A stretch of 38,162 bases of DNA from Flavobacterium reichenbachii (GTDB lineage Bacteria > Bacteroidota > Bacteroidia > Flavobacteriales > Flavobacteriaceae): positions 1-38,162 of the forward strand of contig NZ_MUHF01000017.1 in NCBI RefSeq assembly GCF_002217435.1. Reading direction: 5' to 3'. The notes beneath the pieces were generated by a model, which saw only the letters and a program-made list of their open reading frames with translations, did not search any database and was not told the origin of the DNA. Shown here one piece after another: positions 8,217 to 16,687 of this stretch. The first letter of the stretch is position 1. The number at the start of each line of letters is the position of its first letter. The position numbers and the translations under genes were made by a program.

Positions 8217-11200
8217 ATGAAAAAACTAATGACTAATTTCATTCATTGGAATGCTAACCACATAGCAGTTCCATTGATTTTATTCTTGCTGCTGACAAGT
8301 AATATTATTACGGCTCAGGTAAAAGTAACAGGGATAGTTTCTGATGATAAGGGACTTTCGATACCGGGAGCTAATATTACAGTAGTTGGGACTAAAAAAA
8401 CTACTTCAACAGATTTTGATGGAAATTATTCTATTGATGTGCCTGCGAATGCCAGCATTTCGGTTTCATTTATTGGATACATTACTCAGACAGTAAATGT
8501 AAAAAATGGAGGAAAAGTAAATGTAATCTTAAGGCTTAATGCGGAAGATTTGCGTGAAGTACTTGTAAATGTTGGATATAGAAATCAAAAGAGAAAAGAC
8601 ATTACAGGTGCAGTTTCTTCTGTATCCGCAAAAGATTTTAAAGATTCACAGCAAGTTACTGTAGAACAAATGCTTCAGGGAAGGGCTGCCGGAGTTGTAG
8701 TGACTAATAATTCTGGTAAACCGGGAGGAAGTGTTTCGGTAAAAATTCGTGGAAACGCATCTTTAGGCGGCAGTAATGAACCTTTATATATTGTAGACGG
8801 TATTCCGATTTCGGGAGATGCTACAAGTCAATCTACAGGAGGAACGATCGTTAGCGGTTATATAGGTGCAAACACCGGAAGTGTTACCAATAGTCCGCTG
8901 GCATTTTTAAATCCGAATGATATTGAAACGATGGATATCTTAAAAGATGCGGCTTCTACAGCTGTATATGGATCAAGAGCATCAAATGGGGTGGTAATTA
9001 TTACAACTAAAAGAGGTAAAAAAGGCGCAGGAAAAATAACATACGATACTGCAGTTTCTACACAAGAAGTAACAAGGCTGCTTAAAACTATGAGTTTAAG
9101 CCAATATGCAGAACAGCAAAATGCATTAGCTCAATATTATGGTGTAGCGCCTAGAGATGAGTTTGCAGTGCCTTCTGTTTTGGGTAAGGGTACAAATTGG
9201 CAGGACGAAATATACAGATCAGCTTTAATGACCAGTCATCAATTGTCTTTTTCTGGAGCAAATGAAACTACAAATTATTATGTTTCAGGATCATATCTTA
9301 ATCAGGAAGGAGTTGTAATCGGATCTGATTTTAAAAGATATACATTTAAAACTAATGTGGATTCCAAAGTAAAAGACTGGCTTTCTATGGGAGTAAGTGT
9401 TACAGCGGGTATCACAAATCAAAACATTACTATTGAAGGGTACAGCGATGGTATTATTGGAACTACAATTTTGTCTACTCCCGATGTTGCGGTCAAAAAC
9501 TTAGATGGTACTTATGCGGGACCGCCTGCAAATGGTTCGCAAGGCGCATGGATTAACCCGGTGGCGAGTACTTTAATGAATACGAATTACTTGGTGCAAA
9601 AGAATTTTAATGGTACTTTCTATTCTGTTTTTAAATTAGCAAAAGGTTTGGAATATCGTTTCGAGTTGGGTGCAAATACGTCGATTCAGAATTTCGAAGC
9701 ATTTCAGCCAACTTATAATTGGGGTGCTGCTGTAAATAAGGTAAATCAACTGCAGGAAAGATCGAATACGTGGTACCAGTTAAACCTAAAAAACATGCTT
9801 ACGTATCGATTTGATTTGGGAAAACATAATTTTAATATTATGGGAATTCAGGAAGCAACAGATTCGAATTGGTTCGGAAACAGCCAGTCTATCGGAGGAT
9901 TGTTGAGTAATGATGTACATTCTATAAATCTTGGAGATCAGGATACATTAGTGGCAAGTGAATATAAAGGAAGCAATGCTTTGTACTCTTTTTTAGCAAC
10001 ATTAAACTATAGTTTTGATAATAGATACAGCCTTCAGGCTACGATAAGAGCTGATGGAAGTTCTAATTTTGCTAAAGATAAAAGATGGGGTTATTTTCCT
10101 TCTGTTTCTGCTGCTTGGAATCTTTCTAATGAGAAATTCATGGAAAGTACAAAGGATTATGTAGACAATATTAAATTTAGAATTGGTTATGGAGAAACCG
10201 GAAATCAAGTAATTGGAGGCGGATTGTACCTTTCTAATATCCAAACAATCAAATCGGCTTTGGGGAATTTCTTTACTGCAGGTAATATTGCAAATCCGGG
10301 TTTAACCTGGCAGACTGCAGAAGATACCAACTTAGGACTTGAATTTAGTTTATTTCATTCAAAATTAAATGCCACTGTAGATGTTTACAGAAAACAATCA
10401 TCAGGATTTTTATTTGTTCTGCCTTTGCCAACTTATGTTACCGGTTTAGAACAATATCAAGGCGGTTTATCTGCTCCGACTGTAAATCTTGGAAGTATGA
10501 GAAATGAAGGTATCGAGGCTACTTTAAAATATTCGAATAAATTCAGCTCTAATTTTTCTTGGGATGTTTCGGCTAATTTTTCTAAAAACAACAATAAACT
10601 GTTGAGTCTGGCTGATAATTTTGATTTAATTAAAGAGGTGCAGGTAAACGGTTACACTACCAAAACAGTTACCAAAAGTGTTGTGGGCCGACCAATTGGC
10701 CAATTTTACGGATATGAATCTGTTGGAATTATCAGAACTAACGAACAATTGGCAAATGCTCCAATTCCTTTTACCGGAAACAAAGCCGTAAAAAGTGTTT
10801 TGGGTGATGTTGAATATGTAGATCAAAATAAAGATGGTTTAATTGATGAAAAAGACCTTACTTATATTGGAAATCCAATGCCTGATTTTACTTATGGTAT
10901 AAACAATACCTTTAAATATAAAAATCTGGATCTTTCGATCTTTCTTCAGGGATCTCAGGGAGGTAAAGTAATGAATTTAACGAGAAGAGCAGCGACAAAA
11001 AATCAGCGTCTTTACGAAAATCAATTGGCAGAAGCGGCAGATTTCTGGACTCCCGAAAATCCAAATGCTAAATATCCTCGACCTGACGGCGGAGACGGAC
11101 ATCCTAACATTGCAATATCAGATCGTTATGTAGAAGATGGTTCTTATTTGAGAATTTCTCAATTGACTTTTGCTTACAACTTACCATCAGATGTTCTTTC

Positions 11201-11384
11201 TAAAACTAAATTAAGTAAACTGAGATTTTATGCCAGTGTTCAGAATTTGTACACGTTTACAAAATACACGGGTTACGATCCTGAGATTGGAGACTACAAT
11301 CAAAATGCTTTGTTAAGCGGAATTGATTCAGGACGTTATCCTACCAATCGAACTATTACTTTAGGAATGAATGTTGAATTTTAA
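8217..11384 (+). CDS. SusC-like TonB-dependent outer-membrane transporter
   Basis: A 1055-aa SusC/RagA-family protein that imports oligosaccharides through the outer membrane using TonB energy. It has a signal peptide (to about residue 34, ...ITAQ), then a carboxypeptidase-regulatory-like domain (VKVTGIVSDDKGLSIPGANI through SVSFIGYITQTV, about 35-115). A TonB plug follows (about 120-250: KRKDITGAVSSVSAKDF, MLQGRAAGVVVTNNSGKPGG, EPLYIVDGIPISG, DILKDAASTAVYGSRASNGVV). The rest is a beta-barrel ending in an aromatic-rich C-terminus (GMNVEF). Length is normal for the family. SusD follows 10 nt after the stop. Mannan-derived oligosaccharides are the inferred cargo, from the surrounding GH26, GH5, GH27 and GH130 genes. 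Confidence 0.95.
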   Translation: MKKLMTNFIHWNANHIAVPLILFLLLTSNIITAQVKVTGIVSDDKGLSIPGANITVVGTKKTTSTDFDGNYSIDVPANASISVSFIGYITQTVNVKNGGKVNVILRLNAEDLREVLVNVGYRNQKRKDITGAVSSVSAKDFKDSQQVTVEQMLQGRAAGVVVTNNSGKPGGSVSVKIRGNASLGGSNEPLYIVDGIPISGDATSQSTGGTIVSGYIGANTGSVTNSPLAFLNPNDIETMDILKDAASTAVYGSRASNGVVIITTKRGKKGAGKITYDTAVSTQEVTRLLKTMSLSQYAEQQNALAQYYGVAPRDEFAVPSVLGKGTNWQDEIYRSALMTSHQLSFSGANETTNYYVSGSYLNQEGVVIGSDFKRYTFKTNVDSKVKDWLSMGVSVTAGITNQNITIEGYSDGIIGTTILSTPDVAVKNLDGTYAGPPANGSQGAWINPVASTLMNTNYLVQKNFNGTFYSVFKLAKGLEYRFELGANTSIQNFEAFQPTYNWGAAVNKVNQLQERSNTWYQLNLKNMLTYRFDLGKHNFNIMGIQEATDSNWFGNSQSIGGLLSNDVHSINLGDQDTLVASEYKGSNALYSFLATLNYSFDNRYSLQATIRADGSSNFAKDKRWGYFPSVSAAWNLSNEKFMESTKDYVDNIKFRIGYGETGNQVIGGGLYLSNIQTIKSALGNFFTAGNIANPGLTWQTAEDTNLGLEFSLFHSKLNATVDVYRKQSSGFLFVLPLPTYVTGLEQYQGGLSAPTVNLGSMRNEGIEATLKYSNKFSSNFSWDVSANFSKNNNKLLSLADNFDLIKEVQVNGYTTKTVTKSVVGRPIGQFYGYESVGIIRTNEQLANAPIPFTGNKAVKSVLGDVEYVDQNKDGLIDEKDLTYIGNPMPDFTYGINNTFKYKNLDLSIFLQGSQGGKVMNLTRRAATKNQRLYENQLAEAADFWTPENPNAKYPRPDGGDGHPNIAISDRYVEDGSYLRISQLTFAYNLPSDVLSKTKLSKLRFYASVQNLYTFTKYTGYDPEIGDYNQNALLSGIDSGRYPTNRTITLGMNVEF

Positions 11385-11394
11385 TAATACTATT

Positions 11395-12954
11395 ATGAAA
11401 ATATATAAAATAAATTTTAAAAGCTTAGCGGTTGTTGCTTTGCTGGCTATATCCGCTTCATGTAGTGATGATTATTTAGATCGACCAACTCAGGACGGCT
11501 ATGTTAGTGATAATTTTTATACTTCAGATGAGCAGGTGCAGCGTACTACTTATGGGATGTATGGCAGAATGTGGGCTCCATTTTTTACAAAATGTTTCTT
11601 TGCACTTTCAGAAATGTCATCAGGAAACTGCTGGTCTAATGTAGATGGAAACGAGGTTATTCAGTTTAAACTAACATCGGATAGTTTTATTTTATCTGAT
11701 CCCTGGAGATCTTGTTTTGGTGTAATTGCACAATCAAACGATTTAATTAATAATTTAAATAGAAACGTAAAAGAAGGTGTAAGTCCGGATGTCGTTAAAA
11801 ACACCATTGCCGAAGCGCATTTTTTTAGAGCTGTTTCCTACTTTTATTTAGTGCGTTTGTTTGGGCCGGTTCCTATTATCGAAGATAATTTGGCACTGGC
11901 AAAAGATCCTATGGTAAATAATAACAGAATCGAAGATGTATATAAATTTATAGAAAATGATCTTAAATATGCAGCAGCAAACCTTAAACCAAAAGTAAGA
12001 TTGAGAGGTTCTAGTTTAACAAATGTATTTGTGTCTCAGGGAACTGCTGAAGCTTTTTTAGCAAAAATATATCTTTATGAAAAAGATTATCCAAATGCCA
12101 GACTAATGGCAGAAAAGGTAATTAATTCTGGAGAATTTGGACTTTTGCCAAACTTTGCAGATTTATTCTTAACCAGCAAAAATAATAACGAAGAATCTAT
12201 TTATTCCTGGCAGTGGTCTGGAGCTGTAAACGAATATCAGGCAGGGAATCCGTCAAATGTTCAGTATGGTTTAGAGATCTTAAACAATGCTTCTTATGGA
12301 GCAGTTTATATTCCGTCTAATGATATTCAGGAAGCGTTTGAAAGTGGTGATGTAAGAAGAAAAGAATCTTATATGGTTTATGGCGATTCTTATCCGGGAA
12401 TGCAGGCAGATGGAGTTATGGGATTTGTATTGGATAAAACCAAATACCCAAGTGTTTTAGATGCTACAGGCGCTGCGGTTAAAAAATATGTTGTGGGAGA
12501 AGCAACTTCAGAAACAGGTCCTCCAGACAGATGGGCTTCTATGAGTAATTGTAATTACATTATGAGATATGCAGATGTTTTATTAATTCATGCCGAATCT
12601 ATTTTGGCTGGTGCTAATGAAACAAGCGATGCAAATGCAAAAGAATCTTTTAATAAAATTAGAAGAAGAGCCGGTTTGAGCGAATTAAACATCAATACAC
12701 CGCTGACAAAAAAAGCTTTATTTCAGGAAAGAAGAGTTGAATTTGCTTTTGAAGGGGAGTTCTGGTACGACTTAGGAAGACTGCCAAGAGCTGAGGCTAT
12801 TGATATTATTTCGAAACAGGACAGAGGTTCTGATTATGAAGGAGTAAAACATTATATACCGGTAGAAACAGATTTTATTTTTCCTAAACCGGCCAATGAT
12901 GTTAGAAAAAATCCAAAGTTAAAAGAGGCTCCGGTTCCTTATGTTTTTAAATAA
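11395..12954 (+). CDS. SusD/RagB-family surface glycan-binding lipoprotein
   Basis: A SusD-like lid lipoprotein partnering the upstream SusC. I place the start at the ATG at 11395, not the in-frame ATG at 11371, because the later start lies after the susC stop and gives a proper signal peptide (MKIYKINFKS...) with lipobox SASC and C23 lipidated. The sequence after the cysteine is SDDYLD, which matches the acidic surface-export signal described for Flavobacterium lipoproteins. The body shows SusD features: AEAHFFRAVSYFYLVRLFG, TAEAFLAKIYLYEKDYPNA, MRYADVLLIHAESI, FNKIRRRAGL, and QERRVEFAFEGEFWYDLGRL. Length is 519 aa, typical of the family. Confidence 0.94.
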   Translation: MKIYKINFKSLAVVALLAISASCSDDYLDRPTQDGYVSDNFYTSDEQVQRTTYGMYGRMWAPFFTKCFFALSEMSSGNCWSNVDGNEVIQFKLTSDSFILSDPWRSCFGVIAQSNDLINNLNRNVKEGVSPDVVKNTIAEAHFFRAVSYFYLVRLFGPVPIIEDNLALAKDPMVNNNRIEDVYKFIENDLKYAAANLKPKVRLRGSSLTNVFVSQGTAEAFLAKIYLYEKDYPNARLMAEKVINSGEFGLLPNFADLFLTSKNNNEESIYSWQWSGAVNEYQAGNPSNVQYGLEILNNASYGAVYIPSNDIQEAFESGDVRRKESYMVYGDSYPGMQADGVMGFVLDKTKYPSVLDATGAAVKKYVVGEATSETGPPDRWASMSNCNYIMRYADVLLIHAESILAGANETSDANAKESFNKIRRRAGLSELNINTPLTKKALFQERRVEFAFEGEFWYDLGRLPRAEAIDIISKQDRGSDYEGVKHYIPVETDFIFPKPANDVRKNPKLKEAPVPYVFK

Positions 12955-12973
12955 ACTTTAAAGCAAAACAATT

Positions 12974-14035
12974 ATGAAAAATATAAAAAATATAATGTTG
13001 TTGAAGTTTTATTTTCTGGCTTCAATTTTAATACTGTCCCTTAATTCGTGCTCAAATGACGAAGGAGGTGCATTTGGAACGCTTGCTGTAACGGGAATCA
13101 GTAAATCGGTTATTGATGATCCGCTGGTAGAAGGAGACAGAAAAGTAGACGTGCCAACAGATGTTATTAATGCGGGAAATACCTATATTATTAGAGGTTC
13201 TGGGTTTTCAAGTCTAAAATCGATTTCATTTAATGGATTAGAATCTGCTTTTAATCCAACATTTGTAACCGATAATGCAATTGTAATAGCTGTTGATCAA
13301 GCCACTCCTTATTATAATGAGATGGATGAGATGAAAATCGTTACAAACGGCGGAACCTTAAATTATAAAGTAAAGATCAGACCTCCGTTTCCTAATATTT
13401 CAGGATTTCCTATTAATCCTAATCCTGGAGATATTATTACGATTAAAGGAGAATATTTTTTACGTCCTGTAGTAAATTTTGGGACAACCAGTGTTGAGCC
13501 TATTTCTTCGACCTTAACAGAAATTAAAGTTCAGGTTCCTAGCGATATTCAATACAAATATTTATCGGTTACCAATGTTTCTGGGACTACGGTTGCCGGA
13601 CAGTCTTTTGGCAGTGCTATTTTTGACGATGCTTATACCTCTCTAAAAGCTTATGATGGCTTATGGAATGCTTCTGACGGTTACAATACCGCGTATGATA
13701 AAGATGCTAAACAAGGAACAAAATCTATTCAGTGGAAAGCGGGAGGATGGAACGGTTTATATGTTGGAATTGATAAAACCAAAGTCGATATTACTAAATA
13801 TAAAGCAATTCGAATTACCATAAAAGGAGAAAGATCCGGAACTGTTAATGCAATTGTTAATGGTAATTATGGTGCAGTTTTCAGTTTGACATTCAAATCA
13901 GACTGGACTTATCTTGAAATTCCTTTTAGTGCGGTTGGAAATCCTGCAGAGTTAACTGAAATTACTTTTCAGGAATCAGGAAATTTTGGAGGAAATACTC
14001 TTTTAATAGATGATTTTGGTCTGATATTAAAATAG
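12974..14035 (+). CDS. Surface glycan-binding-type lipoprotein, two TIG-like domains plus C-terminal beta domain
   Basis: A 353-aa lipoprotein at the SusE/F position of the operon, 19 nt after susD. The lipobox LNSC puts the lipid on C26 and is followed by SNDEGG, an acidic export-type signal that favours surface display. Residues about 43-134 and 136-214 look like IPT/TIG immunoglobulin-like domains (AGNTYIIRGSGFSSLKSISFNG; NPGDIITIKGEYF). Residues about 220-353 form a beta-rich domain with GTKSIQWKAGGWNGLYVGI and a final LLIDDFGLIL, similar to carbohydrate-binding beta-sandwiches. The same C-terminal domain recurs in the next gene. It probably binds mannan at the cell surface; no binding family is assigned with confidence. 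Confidence 0.8.
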   Translation: MKNIKNIMLLKFYFLASILILSLNSCSNDEGGAFGTLAVTGISKSVIDDPLVEGDRKVDVPTDVINAGNTYIIRGSGFSSLKSISFNGLESAFNPTFVTDNAIVIAVDQATPYYNEMDEMKIVTNGGTLNYKVKIRPPFPNISGFPINPNPGDIITIKGEYFLRPVVNFGTTSVEPISSTLTEIKVQVPSDIQYKYLSVTNVSGTTVAGQSFGSAIFDDAYTSLKAYDGLWNASDGYNTAYDKDAKQGTKSIQWKAGGWNGLYVGIDKTKVDITKYKAIRITIKGERSGTVNAIVNGNYGAVFSLTFKSDWTYLEIPFSAVGNPAELTEITFQESGNFGGNTLLIDDFGLILK

Positions 14036-14105
14036 AAAGCGCCATCAAAAGAATCGAAAAACAATTATTCTTTTTGGAGAGTTATTTAACGTATAAAAAA
14101 AACTT

Positions 14106-15356
14106 ATGAAAATAATATATAAACTAAAACAAATTGCATTTTTTGCAGTTTTGATTGCTCTCGTAGCTTCCTGCGATGATAACCTTCCGGATGTTGGAGG
14201 GGCAGAGCAAAACTATAACAATACTTATGGCTTAATTGCAGCCAATACTAATCTGACTCTTTATTATAAAGCAATACAGCTGGCAGGATTAGAATCTGCC
14301 TTAAATACAAATGACGATTATACTTATTTTATTCCTGCAGATGCAGTTTTAGAAGCTTATCTGGTAAAAACCGGCTATGTAAATCAGCTTGGTTATCCGG
14401 ATATTACATTGGTTCCGGTAGATGTTTTAAAACAGATTGTTTTGAGCCATGTCGTAAAAGGGGCCAAAAAACGAGTTGGTAAATTAAGCGGTGTTAAAGC
14501 AGATTATTTAGAAACAGGCGAATTAACAACGATGGCAAATACAGCCAATCCTGATTTATATTTACTAACTGTGAATGTTACCGACGGAATTTTGAAGGTG
14601 AATGGCTCAGACAAACAAGCGCCAGGATTAGATTATTATGCAACAAATGGGTTTGTTAATGTTTTGGATAATGTTATTTCCTTAACACCGCCGGCTCCTG
14701 TTGTTACGGCTCTTTCGCAGTCATTTGCCAATCCAGGTGATATGGTTATAATTACAGGTTCAAATTTTGTAAAAGTAAGTGCTGTTAAGTTCGGCGACAA
14801 AGCGGTAACATTTACACCAGTTTCAAAAACAGAAATAAGAGCAACTGTTCCCGCAGATTTTGGATCTTATTCTCTTATAAGAGTAGAAACTGCTTATGGT
14901 ACTTCTAATATTGCAACTCTTGGAGTTAAATTTTTAGTATATGGTGATGATTTTTCTGGTGCTCAGGCTCCCTTATCTACCTGGAGCTGGGGAGGAACAG
15001 AAGATTTTCAGAGTACAGAAATAGTCGGCAGAGGTTCAAAATCCATAAAACGTATAAATGCTGATGCTTGGAGTGGTGTGTATATGCAGTTTGCTTCAAT
15101 TAATGTTGCAGATTATGGATATTTAAAACTATCAATATATTCTACAAAAAGTACAAGAGTGCTGTTCTCAATTGGAGGCACAAATGATGATGATGGAAAA
15201 GCAATTGATATTAAAGCCGGACAATGGAATAATGTTTCGATACCCATTTCTGATCTTCATCCTGAAAAACTAGGAGCGACCATAAATTCGTTGTTCATGA
15301 AAGAATACTCTGGAGAAAAAGGAACTGTATATCTGGATGATATCGGGTTTCTGTAA
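14106..15356 (+). CDS. FAS1-TIG-C-terminal beta domain lipoprotein, predicted surface glycan-binding protein
   Basis: A 416-aa lipoprotein with an ASC lipobox (C23) and the acidic follow-on DDNLPD, again a surface-export type signal. Residues about 38-193 read as a fasciclin (FAS1) domain: YYKAIQLAGLESALN, DDYTYFIPADAVLEAYL, LKQIVLSHVVKGAKK, and the closing ATNGFVNVLDNVI. A TIG domain follows (about 197-275, FANPGDMVIITGSNFVKVSAVKFG). Last is a beta domain (about 280-416) homologous by eye to the end of the preceding protein (GSKSI...WSGVYMQF, IPISDL, VYLDDIGFL). The two genes look like a duplication with an exchanged N-terminus. A strong terminator follows. Function as a mannan-binding accessory protein is inferred from position. 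Confidence 0.78.
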   Translation: MKIIYKLKQIAFFAVLIALVASCDDNLPDVGGAEQNYNNTYGLIAANTNLTLYYKAIQLAGLESALNTNDDYTYFIPADAVLEAYLVKTGYVNQLGYPDITLVPVDVLKQIVLSHVVKGAKKRVGKLSGVKADYLETGELTTMANTANPDLYLLTVNVTDGILKVNGSDKQAPGLDYYATNGFVNVLDNVISLTPPAPVVTALSQSFANPGDMVIITGSNFVKVSAVKFGDKAVTFTPVSKTEIRATVPADFGSYSLIRVETAYGTSNIATLGVKFLVYGDDFSGAQAPLSTWSWGGTEDFQSTEIVGRGSKSIKRINADAWSGVYMQFASINVADYGYLKLSIYSTKSTRVLFSIGGTNDDDGKAIDIKAGQWNNVSIPISDLHPEKLGATINSLFMKEYSGEKGTVYLDDIGFL

Positions 15357-15387
15357 AAGAACTGTTTTGTTTTGAGTTTTGTTATAA

Positions 15388-15424
15388 GTATTCCCTAATT
15401 ACTCCATTAGGGAATACTTTTTTT
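15388..15424 (+). terminator. Intrinsic terminator inside the PUL, before GH27
   Basis: A perfect 12-bp stem (15388-15399 with 15406-15417; arm GTATTCCCTAAT, 6-nt loop) followed by seven T residues. It lies 31 nt after the FAS1 gene and 20 nt before the GH27 start, so enzymes downstream would depend on read-through or on a promoter I cannot see. Confidence 0.85.
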
Positions 15425-15443
15425 AATAATTAATTGTCTTCAA

Positions 15444-16676
15444 ATGAAAAATATAATATTAATACTGGCTTTAAGTATATCGGGTTTTAGTTTTGGTCAG
15501 GGTAATACACATGTACAAGCAGCAGGAAAATATGAAGGTTTAGCTATGACTCCGCCAATGGGCTGGAATTCATGGAATACGTTTGCAACCAATATTGATG
15601 AGAAATTAGTAAAAGAAACAGCAGATATAATGGTTTCTTCAGGATTGGCGGCTGCGGGCTACAATTATATAGTATTAGATGACGGCTGGATGACTAAAGA
15701 GCGTGATTCAGAAGGGAATTTGATTCCCGATCCCGCTAAGTTTCCCAGCGGTATGAAATCGCTGATTGATTATGTGCACAGTAAAGGATTGAAGTTCGGA
15801 TTGTACAATTGTGCCGGAACCCAAACTTGTGCCGGTTATCCGGGAACTCGTGGTTTCGAATATCAGGATGCTCGTTTTTATGCAAAATTAGGTATCGATT
15901 TTTTAAAATACGATTGGTGCAATACACAGGGAATTACAGCCAAAGAGGCATATGCTACAATGAGTAATGCGCTAAAAACTGCCGGAAGACCAATTGTTTT
16001 TAGTCTTTGTGAGTGGGGCGATAACCAGCCGTGGGAATGGGGAAAACCGATTGGGAATTTATGGAGAATTTCGGGTGATATTTATCCTTGTTTTGACTGC
16101 GAATTTAAGCATCCTGAGAATTGGTCTTCTTGGGGATTTATGAAAATTGCAGAAATGCGAAAAGATATCCGAAAATATTCGGGACCAGATCATTGGAACG
16201 ATTTTGATATGATGGAAGTTGGAAACGAAATGAACGATACCGAAGATAAATCACATTTTGCAATGTGGTGTATGCTCTCATCGCCTTTGTTTACAGGAAA
16301 TGATTATAGAAAAATGTCTAAAGAAACATTGGCTATTTTAACAAACAAGGAATTAATTGCTGTTAATCAGGATAAATTAGGTATTCAGGGTTTTAAATAT
16401 TCGGCGCTTGACGGACTTGAAGTTTGGGTTAAACCATTGTCAGACGGAGCTTGGGCAGTTACTTTTCTGAATAGGAGCGATGCTGTCAGAAAAATTAATT
16501 TCGATTGGAAAAAAAACGCATTCAAAGACGCTGATTTTGGTTATGAAGCAGATTTTAATAAAACTGCGTTTAAGCTTAAAGATCTTTGGAAAAATAAAGA
16601 TGCCGGAACTACCAAAAAGAATTTTACAGCCGATCTTGCATCTCACGATGTTGTCACTTTAAAATTAATTCCATAA
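15444..16676 (+). CDS. GH27 alpha-galactosidase
   Basis: A 410-aa secreted GH27 enzyme that would remove alpha-1,6-galactose side chains from galacto(gluco)mannan. It has a type I signal peptide (...ISGFSFGQG, cleaved near residue 18) without a lipobox, so it is probably periplasmic. GH27 landmarks are TPPMGWNSWNTF (36-47), VLDDGWM with D79/D80, FGLYNCAG, LKYDWC with nucleophile D157, and WRISGDI with acid/base D212. The C-terminal beta domain runs from about residue 310. The next gene starts 11 nt after the stop, so the two enzymes are co-transcribed. No T9SS sorting domain is present. Confidence 0.93.
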   Translation: MKNIILILALSISGFSFGQGNTHVQAAGKYEGLAMTPPMGWNSWNTFATNIDEKLVKETADIMVSSGLAAAGYNYIVLDDGWMTKERDSEGNLIPDPAKFPSGMKSLIDYVHSKGLKFGLYNCAGTQTCAGYPGTRGFEYQDARFYAKLGIDFLKYDWCNTQGITAKEAYATMSNALKTAGRPIVFSLCEWGDNQPWEWGKPIGNLWRISGDIYPCFDCEFKHPENWSSWGFMKIAEMRKDIRKYSGPDHWNDFDMMEVGNEMNDTEDKSHFAMWCMLSSPLFTGNDYRKMSKETLAILTNKELIAVNQDKLGIQGFKYSALDGLEVWVKPLSDGAWAVTFLNRSDAVRKINFDWKKNAFKDADFGYEADFNKTAFKLKDLWKNKDAGTTKKNFTADLASHDVVTLKLIP

Positions 16677-16687
16677 AAAAAAGCAGT

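Noticed and set aside
11371..11394. SusD start at 11371, overlapping susC
   Set aside because: The ATG at 11395 gives a standard signal peptide and lies after the susC stop; the eight extra residues would spoil the positive n-region.
14047..14074. Terminator between the two binding-protein genes (AAAAGAAT/ATTCTTTT)
   Set aside because: Only eight mostly A-T pairs with a 12-nt loop and no proper T run after it; too weak to call.
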